A stretch of 30,190 nt of DNA from Verrucomicrobiota bacterium. GTDB lineage: Bacteria; Verrucomicrobiota; Verrucomicrobiia; Opitutales; Opitutaceae. This document shows positions 1-8,827 of this stretch, piece after piece. Each line of letters starts with the position of its first letter. The first letter of the stretch is position 1. The position numbers and the translations under genes were made by a program. Location of the stretch: the NCBI GenBank assembly GCA_023426435.1, contig JAFAAS010000097.1:1-30190 (forward strand), read 5' to 3'. The notes beneath the pieces are model-generated. The model was not told where the DNA came from. It was given only the letters and a program-made list of their open reading frames with translations, and did no database searches.

Positions 1-237
1 GCGGAGGTGTTGAAGACGATGGTGTCGCCGCTGGCGGGTTGGGTGGTTGGACGCGCGATGGGATTGGGCGAACTCGAGCTGAAGATGGTGATGATCTTCA
101 TGGCGACGCCGACGGCGATCATCTCGTATGCGGTCGCCGTGGAGTTGAAAGGCGACGAAGGGATCGCGTCGGGCGCGATCGTGTTGAGCGTGCTGACCTC
201 GGTGGCGTCGCTGGCGGTGGTGATCGGGGTGCTTTAG
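1..237 (+). CDS. Auxin efflux carrier (AEC) family permease, C-terminal fragment
   Basis: The reading frame is open from the first base, so this is the 3' end of a gene that starts outside the window. About 78 residues are visible. They are hydrophobic, with two or three membrane segments. A Met-Ala-Thr-Pro-Thr-Ala stretch is followed by a Tyr-Ala-Val-Ala-Val-Glu segment and a final Val/Leu/Ser-rich helix. This is the usual C-terminal layout of PF03547 (AEC) permeases, which export small organic anions or auxin-like compounds across the inner membrane. The substrate cannot be read from the fragment. The next gene is convergent, on the other strand. Confidence 0.6.
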   Translation, partial: AEVLKTMVSPLAGWVVGRAMGLGELELKMVMIFMATPTAIISYAVAVELKGDEGIASGAIVLSVLTSVASLAVVIGVL

Positions 238-244
238 AGAAACG

Positions 245-268
245 TCGCCTGCGAGCGGGCTCCTACAA
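245..268. repeat. REP-like palindromic element (single copy)
   Basis: Between two convergent genes lies a short imperfect palindrome. On the minus strand it reads TTGTAGGAGCCCGCTCGCAG followed by GCGA. This resembles the extragenic REP elements known from Pseudomonas and other high-GC bacteria (a GTAGGAGC core with a GC-rich stem). I saw no second copy in this window, so calling it a repeat rests on resemblance only. Confidence 0.35.
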
Positions 269-315
269 ACGGCCCAAGCTACTTTCGGGGAGTCACGGTC
301 GAGGAGCGGGGCGCA

Positions 316-2013
316 TCAAGGAATGCGAAGCGTGATGCCGACGGTGAGGGCGTTTTCGTTTTGGATGACGTCGCGGTTGGCTTCGAGAATTTCGTCCCAG
401 CGACCGGGAGTGCCGTAATATTGGCGGGAGATATTTGCGAGGGTGTCGCCGAGAACGACGGTGTGCTGGCGCGGCGCGGCGGGGGTGTCGAGGGGAGCGG
501 GTGTATCCGGAGTTTGGGGACGGGCGAAACCGGGGCGTGTCGGGGTGGCGAGGGTGGAGCCAGGAGGGGGGCCGGCGAGGGCGACGCGGGTCTTGAGTTG
601 CGCGTTTTCGGCGGAAACGGAAACGAGCTGGGCCTTGGTTTGGCGGAGCTCGTCGTAGAGTGCGGACATCTGGGCGGCGTTGTCGGCGGCGGAGCGCTCG
701 GCGGCCGTGTGGGCGTTTTCGGCGGAGCGGGCGGCGTCGTTTTTCAGGCGATCGTTTTCGGCCTGGAGTTGCGAGAAGCTGCGCAGGACGGTGGCGAGGC
801 GGTCTTCGGTGTCGGCGAGTTTACGCGTGAGGTCGGGTGACGGCGCGGCGGCGGGCTGAGGTGCGGTGGCGTCGGCGAGCCGGGATTCGAGCGTGGCGTG
901 ATCGGCGCGAAGAGAATCGAGTTCGGCTTGGAGGCGGGTGACCTCGGCGGCGGAGGATTTCAGGCGGTCGTTTTCGGATTGGAGCTGGGAGAAACTGCGG
1001 AGCGTGGTGTTGAGCTTGTTTTCGGTGTCGGCGAGTTTGGCGGCGAGATCGTCGGGCGGCGGTTGGGAGAGCTTGGCTTCGAGCTCGGCTTTTTCGTCGC
1101 GGAGGGACGCGAGCTCGGCGGTGAGCTTCTCGGTGTGGGCGGAGGCGTTTTTGAGGCGGTCGTTTTCCTGTTGGAGGAGCGTGTAGCTGCGGAGGGCGGT
1201 GGAGAGTTTGTCTTCGAGATCGGCGAGTTTGGCGGCGATTTCGGGGGAAGGCTCGGAAGCGTTTACGGGGGACGTGGCGGCGAGCTGTTCGCGGAGGGTG
1301 TTTTCGGATTCGCGGAGCTGAGCGAGGTCGGATTGGAGGCGCGTGTTTTCCTGGCGGAGCGTTTGGAGGAGGGTGGCGTTCTGGGTGTGTTGGTTGGACG
1401 CGGCGCGAAGGACATCGTTTTCGGCGCGAACCAAGGCTTCGGCGCGGCGGGTTTCGGCGAGTTGGGATTCGAGCTCGGCGAGCTTGGAGGAGAGATCGCT
1501 GGCGGGGGTGGCGGCGGCGAGTTGTTCGCGGAGGCGGGATTCGCTTTCGCGGAGCTGGGCGAGTTGGGATTCGAGGGCGGCTTTTTCCTCCTGCAGGCGG
1601 GAAGCGCCGGCGACGAGGGTATTGAGGCGATGGGTGGCTTCGTCGGCGCGGGCTTTTTCGGCGGCGAGCGCGGCGGGCGAGAGGGTGTCGCTGGGGGCGG
1701 AGGCGAGCTCCTTCACGCGCGCGTCGGCGGTGGCGAGGAGGGCTTTGACGTCGCGGAGCTCGGCCGTGCGAGCGTTGAGAGTGGAGTCGAGTTGTTGGTT
1801 TTTGGTGCTGAGGACCTCGATCGTGGCCTGGGCGCTTTGGAGTTTGGTGCGGAGGTCGGCGATTTCGGCGGCGAGGCGTTCGGATTCGGCGCGAGTGGAA
1901 TCGTCGGACGTTTCCGGTGCGCGTTGGATGACGATGTCGGGCTCGTCGGCGGCGTAGGCGGGAAGCGAAGCGGCGAGAAGGCAGGTGAGGAGGAAGCGAG
2001 TCGGAGCGATCAT
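316..2013 (-). CDS. Secreted coiled-coil protein with C-terminal LysM domain
   Basis: A 565-residue protein. The ATG at 2013 gives a clean signal peptide (MIAPTRFLLTCLLAASLPAYA, then ADE); an in-frame GTG nine codons upstream would place an odd Cys/Pro segment before it. Residues of about 30-440 are almost pure heptad-like Ala/Glu/Leu/Arg sequence, so a long coiled coil. Within it a unit containing KLAD-E-KL, LRS-S-LQ and ENDRLK recurs three times at roughly 75-residue spacing. A Pro/Thr-rich linker leads to a LysM domain in the last ~50 residues (HTVVLGDTLANISRQYYG). LysM binds peptidoglycan, so the protein probably sits in the periplasm or envelope on a long stalk. The next upstream gene on this strand is glpK, 63 bp away. 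Confidence 0.75.
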   Translation of the reverse strand: MIAPTRFLLTCLLAASLPAYAADEPDIVIQRAPETSDDSTRAESERLAAEIADLRTKLQSAQATIEVLSTKNQQLDSTLNARTAELRDVKALLATADARVKELASAPSDTLSPAALAAEKARADEATHRLNTLVAGASRLQEEKAALESQLAQLRESESRLREQLAAATPASDLSSKLAELESQLAETRRAEALVRAENDVLRAASNQHTQNATLLQTLRQENTRLQSDLAQLRESENTLREQLAATSPVNASEPSPEIAAKLADLEDKLSTALRSYTLLQQENDRLKNASAHTEKLTAELASLRDEKAELEAKLSQPPPDDLAAKLADTENKLNTTLRSFSQLQSENDRLKSSAAEVTRLQAELDSLRADHATLESRLADATAPQPAAAPSPDLTRKLADTEDRLATVLRSFSQLQAENDRLKNDAARSAENAHTAAERSAADNAAQMSALYDELRQTKAQLVSVSAENAQLKTRVALAGPPPGSTLATPTRPGFARPQTPDTPAPLDTPAAPRQHTVVLGDTLANISRQYYGTPGRWDEILEANRDVIQNENALTVGITLRIP

Positions 2014-2076
2014 GACGCAAAAGCAGGGAGGTTTGGACACAAAGGACGGGCGCGAGTGCGAAGAGAGTGTGCGGGA

Positions 2077-3573
2077 TCAGGTCCAGGATTTCGAACGTTC
2101 GACGGCGCGGGACCAGTCGCGGCGCAGGCGTTGGATGGAAGCGGCGGGGGCGGACGGGCGGAACGTTTTTTCGACGCCCCACAGGCGAGCGATTTCGCTG
2201 CGATCTTTCCAGAAGCCGACGGCGAGGCCGGCGAGGTAAGCGGCGCCGAGTGCGGTGGTTTCGGTGGTGCGCGGGCGGATGACGGGCACGCGGAGGAGGT
2301 TGCTTTGAAATTGCAGCAAGGCGTCGTTCACGGTGGCGCCGCCGTCGACGCGGAGTTCGCGGAGGCGTTGGCCGGAATCGGTTTGGATGGCGGTGATGAG
2401 ATCGGCGCTTTGGAAGGCGATGCTTTCGATGGCAGCGCGGGCGATGTGGGCGGCGGTGGTGCCGCGGGTGAGACCGAGGAGGGCGCCGCGCGCGTTGGGG
2501 TCCCAATGAGGGGCACCGAGGCCGGCGAAAGCGGGGACGAAGTAAACGCCGCCGTTGTCGGGGACGCGGGCGGCGAGCGTTTCGACCTCGGAGGAGCGGG
2601 CGATCATGCCGAGTCCGTCGCGCAGCCATTGCACGACGGCGCCGCCGATGAAAACGCTGCCCTCGAGCGCGTATTCGAGCGGGCTGGACGCGCCGAGGCG
2701 CCAGGCGATGGTGGTAAGAAGCTGGTGTTGGGAGACGACGGGTTGCGTTCCGGTGTGTTGGAGGAGGAAGCAACCGGTGCCGTAGGTGTTTTTTGCCATG
2801 CCGGGGCGAAAGCAGGCCTGGCCGAAGAGGGCGGCTTGCTGGTCGCCGGCGATGCCGGCGATCGGGAGTCCGCGGAGGGCGGGAAGTGCGGAGATCTCGC
2901 CGACGACTTCGCTGCTGGCGCGGATCTCGGGGAGGATTTCGCGAGGGATGCGAAGCGTGCGGAGCAGTTCGTCGTCCCACTGACCCGTGCGCAGATCGAC
3001 GAGGAGCGTGCGGGAGGCGTTGGAGACGTCGGTGGCGTGCACGCGTCCGTTGGTGAGTTGCCAGAGGAGCCAGGTGTCGACGGTGCCGAACGCGAGCTCG
3101 CCGCGCTCGGCCCGACGTCGGGCGCTGGGGATGTGATCGAGCAGCCAGCGGAGTTTCGTGCCGGAGAAATACGGATCGAGGACGAGGCCGGTGCGCTCGC
3201 GGAAAAGCGGCTCGAGCCCGCGGCGTTTGAGATCGGCGCACAATTTGGCGGTGCGGCGATCCTGCCAGACGATGGCAGGAGCGATGGGTTGGCCGGAGCG
3301 GCGTTCCCAGATCAAGGTCGTTTCGCGCTGGTTGGTGAGGCCGACGGCGGCGAGGTCGCGGCGGGTGAGATTGGCTTCGGCGACGGCGGCGAGGGCGACG
3401 CGGCGGGTGGTTTCCCAGAGATCGCGCGGGTGGTGTTCGACCCAGCCCGGTTGGGGAAAGTGTTGGGCGAATTCCTGCTGGGCGGTGGCGCGAGCGCGCC
3501 CCTGACGATCGAAGAGGATGGCGCGGGAGGAAGTCGTGCCTTGGTCCAGCGCGAGGATCAGCGGAGCGCTCAT
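2077..3573 (-). CDS. glpK: Glycerol kinase
   Basis: A 498-residue protein close to the usual ~500 of GlpK. It phosphorylates glycerol to sn-glycerol 3-phosphate with ATP in the cytoplasm. The FGGY-kinase N-terminus LALDQGTTSSRAILFD is intact. NQRETT, WQDRR, GTVDTWL, DVSNASRTLL, GDQQAALFGQ and NTYGTGCF follow in the order and spacing of glycerol kinases, and the C-terminal VDGGATVNDALLQFQSN matches too. The start at 3573 (MSAPLILALDQG) is chosen because the preceding 13 residues of the longer frame look non-coding. No glycerol facilitator or glycerol-3-phosphate dehydrogenase is adjacent, so it is not in a classical glp operon here. Confidence 0.95.
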   Translation of the reverse strand: MSAPLILALDQGTTSSRAILFDRQGRARATAQQEFAQHFPQPGWVEHHPRDLWETTRRVALAAVAEANLTRRDLAAVGLTNQRETTLIWERRSGQPIAPAIVWQDRRTAKLCADLKRRGLEPLFRERTGLVLDPYFSGTKLRWLLDHIPSARRRAERGELAFGTVDTWLLWQLTNGRVHATDVSNASRTLLVDLRTGQWDDELLRTLRIPREILPEIRASSEVVGEISALPALRGLPIAGIAGDQQAALFGQACFRPGMAKNTYGTGCFLLQHTGTQPVVSQHQLLTTIAWRLGASSPLEYALEGSVFIGGAVVQWLRDGLGMIARSSEVETLAARVPDNGGVYFVPAFAGLGAPHWDPNARGALLGLTRGTTAAHIARAAIESIAFQSADLITAIQTDSGQRLRELRVDGGATVNDALLQFQSNLLRVPVIRPRTTETTALGAAYLAGLAVGFWKDRSEIARLWGVEKTFRPSAPAASIQRLRRDWSRAVERSKSWT

Positions 3574-3618
3574 GGGGCGGGGCGAGCTTGAGACGAAACG
3601 GGACGGCTTCAAGCATGG

Positions 3619-3687
3619 GAGGCCCCTACGCAGGTATACGTAGATCCGCGGGGGCTCTCGTCTTGACTTGGCGTTCTAGGGTATAAA
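3619..3687. promoter_or_regulatory. Possible dyad and promoter in the divergent glpK / protease intergenic region
   Basis: The 273 bp between glpK (minus) and the protease operon (plus) contain a nested dyad. Outer arms GAGGCCCC (3619-3626) and GGGGGCTC (3650-3657) pair at 7 of 8 positions; inner arms CTACG (3626-3630) and CGTAG (3639-3643) pair perfectly. Just downstream are TTGACT (3663-3668) and TATAAA (3682-3687), but their 13-base spacing is too short for a standard sigma-70 promoter. This could be an operator or a promoter; the sequence does not decide. Confidence 0.25.
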
Positions 3688-3846
3688 CCTCGGCGCCGCT
3701 GTTTCCACTCCGGCATGCCACCCCAGCAAACGAGTCCTTGTCGATCTGCGATGCTACCTTTGGAAGGGGTGCCGGTTTATTAGCGCTGCGGCTTTGGCCA
3801 GGCGTCGTCTTCGTTGCGTGTCGTCGCGCGTTTTCTTTTCAAGCCC

Positions 3847-5856
3847 ATGAAAGTTCTACGTGTCAGCTTCCTGTTGTTCGCTGCGCTGCTGAGCGCGGCG
3901 TTCGCGCAAAACGGTTCCGTTGCCCCGGCGCGCCAAGCGTATAACGCGGCGATTTTCGTCACGAATCGCGCGGGTGCGGAATACGACGCGCAGATCCCGG
4001 TGCTCGAGGATTTGCTGACGGCGAAGCTGACGGATGTCGGTTTCAGCCTGATGACGCGCGGCGTGGTGATCGACGCGGCGAGCAAGTTCGACAACAGCCT
4101 CGCGTCGATGGATCGCCCGGACGACCGCCTCTCGGCGCAGTTGCAGGATCAATCGTCGGCGCTGCGGCTCGCGGAGAGCATGGGAGCGGATTACATCCTG
4201 TCCGCGTCGATCGCGGGCATCACGAAGCAGAAGCGCAACATCAATGCCTACGGGGTGCAGGTGGCGAATTACGAATACACGCTGCGCCTGGCGTATAATG
4301 TTTTCGATGCGAACGGCGGCGGCTCGCTCACGGGTGGCGTGGTGCGCGCGACGAAGACCGAGCAGAACACGGTTCATTCGAATCAAGGCTTCAAAGTCGT
4401 CCCGCCCGATCCTTCGACTCCTGCGGCGGCGCCCGGATCCGAGGCGGCGAACGCGGACGAAGCGCTCGCGCGTTTCGCGAAGCAATATGAGAAGGCGATC
4501 GGCCTGGTGGTGATCGCCGGGCCGAACGGTCCGGTGCCGATGGCGACGGCCTGGGGCGTGGGGCCGAATGCGTTTGCGACGAACAGCCACGTGACGGAGC
4601 CGGTGAAGGAATACATGGCGAAGGGCCTTCCGGTGTATGTGGTCATCAACAAGCATCCGGATCTGCGCTATCCGGTGACGCGCGCGATTTCGCATCCGCG
4701 TTATGGCGGCCCGGGTCCGAACGCCGACGGCCGTGAGCCGGCGGTGGGCGGTTACGATGTGGGCGTGCTCGAAGTTCAAGGCGCGCTCCAATCGTGGATG
4801 CCCGTGGCGACGATGGACGAGTTGAAGCAACTCGATTCGGGTCATCGCATCGCCTATCTCGGATTCCCGATGGAGGAGATCCAGGGCGGCGGCGTCGATC
4901 CGCGCAGCCCGGTGGCGACGATGCAGTCGGGTATTGTCACGGCGAATACAGATTGGTGGCTCTCGCACGGCACGCCGGACACGCGGCAGCTCGTGCAGCA
5001 CAATCTCAGCTCCTCGGGCGGCGCGAGCGGCAGCCCGATTTTCAATGCGAAAGGCCGCGTGATCGCGTTGCACTCGGCGGGCAACTCGAGCCAGAGCGTC
5101 GCGATCGAGGACGGCCAGATGAGGGTGACGCGGCGCAAGTCCGGCGTGCAGATCAATTACGCGCAGCGCGCGGATCTTCTCGCGGATGTTTATACGCTTC
5201 GCACTTCGGGAAGCGGGAGCTCGTCGGTCGCCGCGAAAGCGGCGGTGGCGGTGGCGTTCGTCGATCCCGACATCGAAGCGGTGGTGGCGGATTTGCTCGA
5301 CGACGCGACCACGCAGCTGGCGACGATGCTGAAAACGAAGGTGGCGCAGAACCGCATTCCGGCGCCGAGCGCGAAAGCGAATTTCGTCAACATCACCCTG
5401 AATGTTGAAACGGCCGATCTCTACGTGCCCGACGTGCGTATCGGGCCGGAGAATACGGTAACGATTCAGGATGGCCGCCTCGCGGTGGCTCCGCTCAACG
5501 TCAGCGTCGAAATCGACGGCGTGACGGTGGGTTCGGCGCCGGGCAAGGTTCAGGTGCGTCCCGGGCTGCGCAAGCTGCGGCTGACGCGCGAAGGCTACAC
5601 CCCGTGGGAGCGCACGATCAACGCGGTTGAAGGCCAGACGCTGACCGTCGCGATGCAGATGAGTCCGGCGGGTCTCGCGCGGTGGCAGGAGCTCACGGCG
5701 TTCATGAACGTGTTGAAGAACGACGCGAAGCTCACGGATGCCCAGGTGCAGGTCCTCCAAGGACAGGCGCAAATGCTGCAGAACAGCGGTTTCAAGGTGA
5801 ACGTAAACACCACCGATGGAATCGTGATTCAGAATCGCTCCATCTTTGGCCTGTAA
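3847..5856 (+). CDS. Secreted trypsin-like serine protease with PEGA domain
   Basis: A 669-residue protein with a signal peptide (MKVLRVSFLLFAALLSAAFA). The start at 3847 is preferred because upstream codons only add an Arg/Phe-rich extension. Residues of about 30-190 (IFVTNRAG, ESMGADYILSASIAG) resemble the N-terminal fold of TolB/CsgG-type proteins. A chymotrypsin-like protease domain follows, with His248 in ATNSHVTEP, Asp304 in GYDVGVLEV and Ser394 in GGASGSPIF, so the triad looks complete. Near the C-terminus is a PEGA domain (VSVEIDGVTVG, RPGLRKLRLTREGYTPWE), a surface or periplasmic beta-fold. It leads a same-strand run with four envelope proteins; the CsgG-like gene begins about 20 bp downstream. 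The substrate is unknown. Confidence 0.8.
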   Translation: MKVLRVSFLLFAALLSAAFAQNGSVAPARQAYNAAIFVTNRAGAEYDAQIPVLEDLLTAKLTDVGFSLMTRGVVIDAASKFDNSLASMDRPDDRLSAQLQDQSSALRLAESMGADYILSASIAGITKQKRNINAYGVQVANYEYTLRLAYNVFDANGGGSLTGGVVRATKTEQNTVHSNQGFKVVPPDPSTPAAAPGSEAANADEALARFAKQYEKAIGLVVIAGPNGPVPMATAWGVGPNAFATNSHVTEPVKEYMAKGLPVYVVINKHPDLRYPVTRAISHPRYGGPGPNADGREPAVGGYDVGVLEVQGALQSWMPVATMDELKQLDSGHRIAYLGFPMEEIQGGGVDPRSPVATMQSGIVTANTDWWLSHGTPDTRQLVQHNLSSSGGASGSPIFNAKGRVIALHSAGNSSQSVAIEDGQMRVTRRKSGVQINYAQRADLLADVYTLRTSGSGSSSVAAKAAVAVAFVDPDIEAVVADLLDDATTQLATMLKTKVAQNRIPAPSAKANFVNITLNVETADLYVPDVRIGPENTVTIQDGRLAVAPLNVSVEIDGVTVGSAPGKVQVRPGLRKLRLTREGYTPWERTINAVEGQTLTVAMQMSPAGLARWQELTAFMNVLKNDAKLTDAQVQVLQGQAQMLQNSGFKVNVNTTDGIVIQNRSIFGL

Positions 5857-5877
5857 TTTTCCACTCCGATGATCGCC

Positions 5878-6762
5878 ATGAAACTTTCCCGCTGGTTCTG
5901 TCTCGGTCTCGTTGCCGCCGCGCTGGCGGCTCCCTTCGCGCACGCGCAGGAAGGCCGCAAGAGCATCGTCGTAACGAAAATCGCTGCGACGGATGCGTTG
6001 TTGAAACGCATGTCGAATCAAGGTGTGACGCTCTCGATCGAGAGCGTGCTCCAGGCGCTCGATGCGCAGGTTTACGACCGGCTCGTGAACACGCGGCGCT
6101 TCAATGTGCTCGAGCGCTCCGACGCCGACGCGCTGCTGGAGGAGGCGGGCGCGACGGGCGGGACGTTCATCTTCAGCAAATCGGATTACGTTTTCACGAT
6201 CCGCGTCGACAGCTTCAACGATCGCCAGGAAACGCGCCGGCTCGCATCGCTCGGCAAGACGGTGATGGCGCGCTCGCTCGAGGTTTCGGCGGTGGCCAAG
6301 ATCACCGAAGGCGCCACAGGCCGCGCGATCGGCACGGCGAATATCCAAGTAGCGGTGCGGGATTCGGAGAATCGGTCGGCCAACACCGTCGATCGCGTGG
6401 GCGAGGCGAGCGACGACTTGATCAATCAGGCGACGCGCGAGCTGGCGCACAAACTGGCGATGCGCGCGGTGGATTTCATCTATCCGGCGCGGGTCATCGG
6501 CAAGCGCGACCAAGTCGTGACGATCAATCGCAACGACTCGTCCGGCATCAAAGTCGGGCAGGTGTGGGACGTGTTTGTGCTCGGCGACGAATTGATCGAT
6601 CCCGACACGGGCGACACGAGCATGGAGGAAGTTTTCGTCGGCCAGGTGAAAGTGACGCGAGTCACGCCGCAGAACTCCCAGGCCACCGTCATCGAGGATA
6701 CCGGCATCGATCGTGGAGCGCTGGTGCGCCTCGCGGAAGACGTCGAAGACGAGGAGGAGTAA
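5878..6762 (+). CDS. CsgG/FlgT-like secreted protein
   Basis: A 294-residue protein from the ATG at 5878 (an ATG at 5869 is also possible; both give a signal peptide ending AHAQ). Residues of about 30-180 look like the CsgG/TolB-N alpha-beta fold: KSIVVTKIAATD, then VYDRLVNTRRFNVLERSDAD, the usual low-similarity signature of a protein that polymerises or binds at the outer membrane. Residues of about 205-285 (GQVWDVFVLGDELIDPDTG and then VTRVTPQNSQATV) resemble the C-terminal domain of FlgT. The C-terminus is a Glu/Asp tail. It sits between the protease and the large lipoprotein and is likely co-transcribed with them. No curli subunit genes are present, so a curlin secretion role is not supported. 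Confidence 0.7.
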   Translation: MKLSRWFCLGLVAAALAAPFAHAQEGRKSIVVTKIAATDALLKRMSNQGVTLSIESVLQALDAQVYDRLVNTRRFNVLERSDADALLEEAGATGGTFIFSKSDYVFTIRVDSFNDRQETRRLASLGKTVMARSLEVSAVAKITEGATGRAIGTANIQVAVRDSENRSANTVDRVGEASDDLINQATRELAHKLAMRAVDFIYPARVIGKRDQVVTINRNDSSGIKVGQVWDVFVLGDELIDPDTGDTSMEEVFVGQVKVTRVTPQNSQATVIEDTGIDRGALVRLAEDVEDEEE

Positions 6763-6839
6763 TCCTGGTCGCCTCGTCGCGTGCGCGAGCATGCGCGCGG
6801 ATGCGTTCCCTTTTTCCAGCCAACTAACCTAGATATCGC

Positions 6840-8414
6840 ATGAAATCGTCCCCCACCTCGAGGCCGGCGAAATACTTCGCCGTGCTCGCCAGTCTCGCCG
6901 CGCTTTTCCTCGCCGGCTGTCAGACCTACCAGCAACAGAGCAGCGCTCTGACTCAATCCAGCCGCATGGGCGGCGTGGCGGCCGCAGTGGCGGCGGTCGA
7001 CAAAAAAGCGGAGGCGGCGAAAGGTTCGAAGGACGAGATTGTCTGGCGCCTGGAGCAGGGATCGGCGTTGCGGAATGCCGCGCTGGCCGATGTGTCGCAA
7101 GTTGCGCCGCCTCCGCCGCCGCCCGCCGCCCCCGTGGCGGAAGGCGAGACGCCGGCTCCGGTGGCCGCGCCCACGCCGGAGGAAGTGCATGCGTATTATT
7201 TCAATCGCTCGATCCAGGCTTTCGATTTGGCGGAGGAGCGGATCAATCGCTACGAAGAGGAAGCGAAACTGAAGGTCGGCGCCGAAGTTGGCGCGGCGCT
7301 GACGAGCCAGGCTTCGCTGCCGTATCGAGGCCGCGCTTACGACAAGGTGATGATGAACACCTACAAGGCGCTCAATCAAATGGCGCTTGGCCAGCGCGAC
7401 GCCGTGCGCCTCGAGCTCAATCGCTCGTTGCAGCGCCAGCGCGATGCGGTGGCTGAAAACGAAAAGCGAATCGCGGAAGCGCAGGAAATCGCCGCGAAGG
7501 CGAAGACGGGCGAAGCGAAGACCGAGGACGGCAAGAACGCCGCTTACGATTCTGACAAAGCGCTCTCCGATCCGAAGACAGGCCCGGCGTTGCAAGCGGC
7601 GTTCGATTCGTCGATCGCGCCGATGAAACCTTACGGCGATTACGTGAATCCCTTCGCGGTGTTTCTCGATGGATTGTTCTTCAGCACGCTCGGCGAAAAT
7701 GGCTCCGACTGGGAGCGCGGCCGGCATTCGTTCGAGCGCGTGGCCGGGATCGTTTCGGATAATCCGTATCTGCGTGACGATCTCGCGATGGCATCGGCGG
7801 TGGCGGAGGGGCAGCAGCCGGAAGGTTTGACCTACGTCATCTTCGAGACGGGTTCGGCTCCCGCGCGCGGCCAGGTGCGTGTCGATATCCCGACCTTTCT
7901 GGTCACGAGCAAGCTGGCGTATGTCGGCGCGGCGTTTCCGAAGCTCGAATTCAACAATGACTATATCAGCACGCTCGGCATCGGGTGCGGCGGGCAAACG
8001 TTCACGACGGCGACCATCGCCAGCATGGACAGCATCGTGGCCAACGACTTCAAGAACGAGTGGCCGTCGATCGTCACGAAGACGATGATCACCACCGCGA
8101 CGAAAGCGATCGTGCAAGCGGCGGCGCAGAAAGTGGCGGAAGATCGCGGAGGCATGTGGGTGGGCCTTGCGGCGGGTCTGGTGATGGGCGGGATCAACTC
8201 CGCGACCAATATCGCCGATACGCGCACGTGGACGACGTTGCCGAAGGAGTTTCAATACGCGCGCGTCCTGACGCCGGCGGACCGCCAGCTCACGCTGACG
8301 GCCGGATCGGCGACGCAAACGATTGAGCTGATACCGGGATCGGTGAACGTCGTCTATGTGAAGAGCGCGTCGTCGACGGCGCCGCTTTACGTCTCACAAT
8401 TCGCCCTCAAATGA
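6840..8414 (+). CDS. Large COG3014-like outer-membrane lipoprotein
   Basis: A 524-residue lipoprotein: the signal sequence ends in LFLAGC with Cys27 as the lipidation site. A Pro-rich linker (around residues 90-115) is followed by helical, possibly TPR-like sequence (residues 115-250: YYFNRSIQAFDLAEERINRY, then NTYKALNQMALGQRDAVRLE). The C-terminal half contains GDYVNPFAVFLDGLFF, a glycine-rich hydrophobic segment near 450 and ADTRTWTTLP. The ADTRTW-LP motif recurs in the lipoprotein at 11469-12674, so the two are paralogues. Architecture and neighbours fit the uncharacterised COG3014 family. Its stop overlaps the next start (ATGA), indicating translational coupling with the YcfL-like gene. 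Confidence 0.7.
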   Translation: MKSSPTSRPAKYFAVLASLAALFLAGCQTYQQQSSALTQSSRMGGVAAAVAAVDKKAEAAKGSKDEIVWRLEQGSALRNAALADVSQVAPPPPPPAAPVAEGETPAPVAAPTPEEVHAYYFNRSIQAFDLAEERINRYEEEAKLKVGAEVGAALTSQASLPYRGRAYDKVMMNTYKALNQMALGQRDAVRLELNRSLQRQRDAVAENEKRIAEAQEIAAKAKTGEAKTEDGKNAAYDSDKALSDPKTGPALQAAFDSSIAPMKPYGDYVNPFAVFLDGLFFSTLGENGSDWERGRHSFERVAGIVSDNPYLRDDLAMASAVAEGQQPEGLTYVIFETGSAPARGQVRVDIPTFLVTSKLAYVGAAFPKLEFNNDYISTLGIGCGGQTFTTATIASMDSIVANDFKNEWPSIVTKTMITTATKAIVQAAAQKVAEDRGGMWVGLAAGLVMGGINSATNIADTRTWTTLPKEFQYARVLTPADRQLTLTAGSATQTIELIPGSVNVVYVKSASSTAPLYVSQFALK

Positions 8415-8815
8415 AATCCAGTCTGCTCCTTCTGCCCGCCGTGCTGTTGCTCGCCGGCTGCGGCACCACTGTGAACACCGTCTCGCGCGCCGACTCGCTG
8501 GCGGCGCCGAGCATGGTCGCCGACCGGCGTGTGATCACCGACAATTCCCTTGCGGGCATGGTGCGGGTGGTCTCGGTGAATCAAGCCACGGTCTCCGGCA
8601 ACCTGTTGAAGATTCAGGCGACGATCGAAAACCTGAAGCGCTCGACCAAGACGTTGAATTACAAATTCGAGTGGGTGGACGAGAACGGTATGGCCGTCGA
8701 TTCGCCGAATGAGACGTGGAAGCAGATTCGTCTGCAGCCGCGCGAGACGACGACGATTTCCACCGTCGCGATCACGCCGCGCGCCGTCGACTTCAACCTC
8801 AAGCTCAAGGAATAG
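8411..8815 (+). CDS. YcfL-like (DUF1425) lipoprotein
   Basis: A 134-residue lipoprotein with a short signal peptide and lipobox LLAGC (Cys17). The rest is one small beta domain: DNSLAGMVRVVSVNQ, then LLKIQATIENL, YKFEWVDENGMAVDS, W-K-I-LQPRETTTIS. This order matches the DUF1425/YcfL family. In E. coli ycfL lies directly before lpoB, and here too an LpoB-like gene follows 12 bp later. The start codon overlaps the stop of the preceding lipoprotein gene. Its biochemical role is unknown even in E. coli; a partner or accessory function to LpoB is inference from gene order. Confidence 0.75.
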   Translation: MKSSLLLLPAVLLLAGCGTTVNTVSRADSLAAPSMVADRRVITDNSLAGMVRVVSVNQATVSGNLLKIQATIENLKRSTKTLNYKFEWVDENGMAVDSPNETWKQIRLQPRETTTISTVAITPRAVDFNLKLKE

Positions 8816-8827
8816 TCCTTCGTCTCC

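Noticed and set aside
898..3591. Very long plus-strand open frame opposite the LysM protein and glycerol kinase genes
   Set aside because: It is antisense to two well-supported genes and its translation is low-complexity Gly/Ala/Glu/Phe-rich, typical of the shadow of a high-GC gene.
5878..6762. A curli secretion system based on the CsgG-like protein
   Set aside because: No CsgA, CsgB, CsgE or CsgF-like proteins are encoded nearby, and the lipoprotein neighbours fit an LpoB/YcfL context instead.
3856..6792. 978-codon minus-strand open frame opposite the protease and CsgG-like genes
   Set aside because: The translation is Arg/His-rich without any domain, while the plus strand carries signal peptides, a catalytic triad and PEGA and CsgG-like domains.
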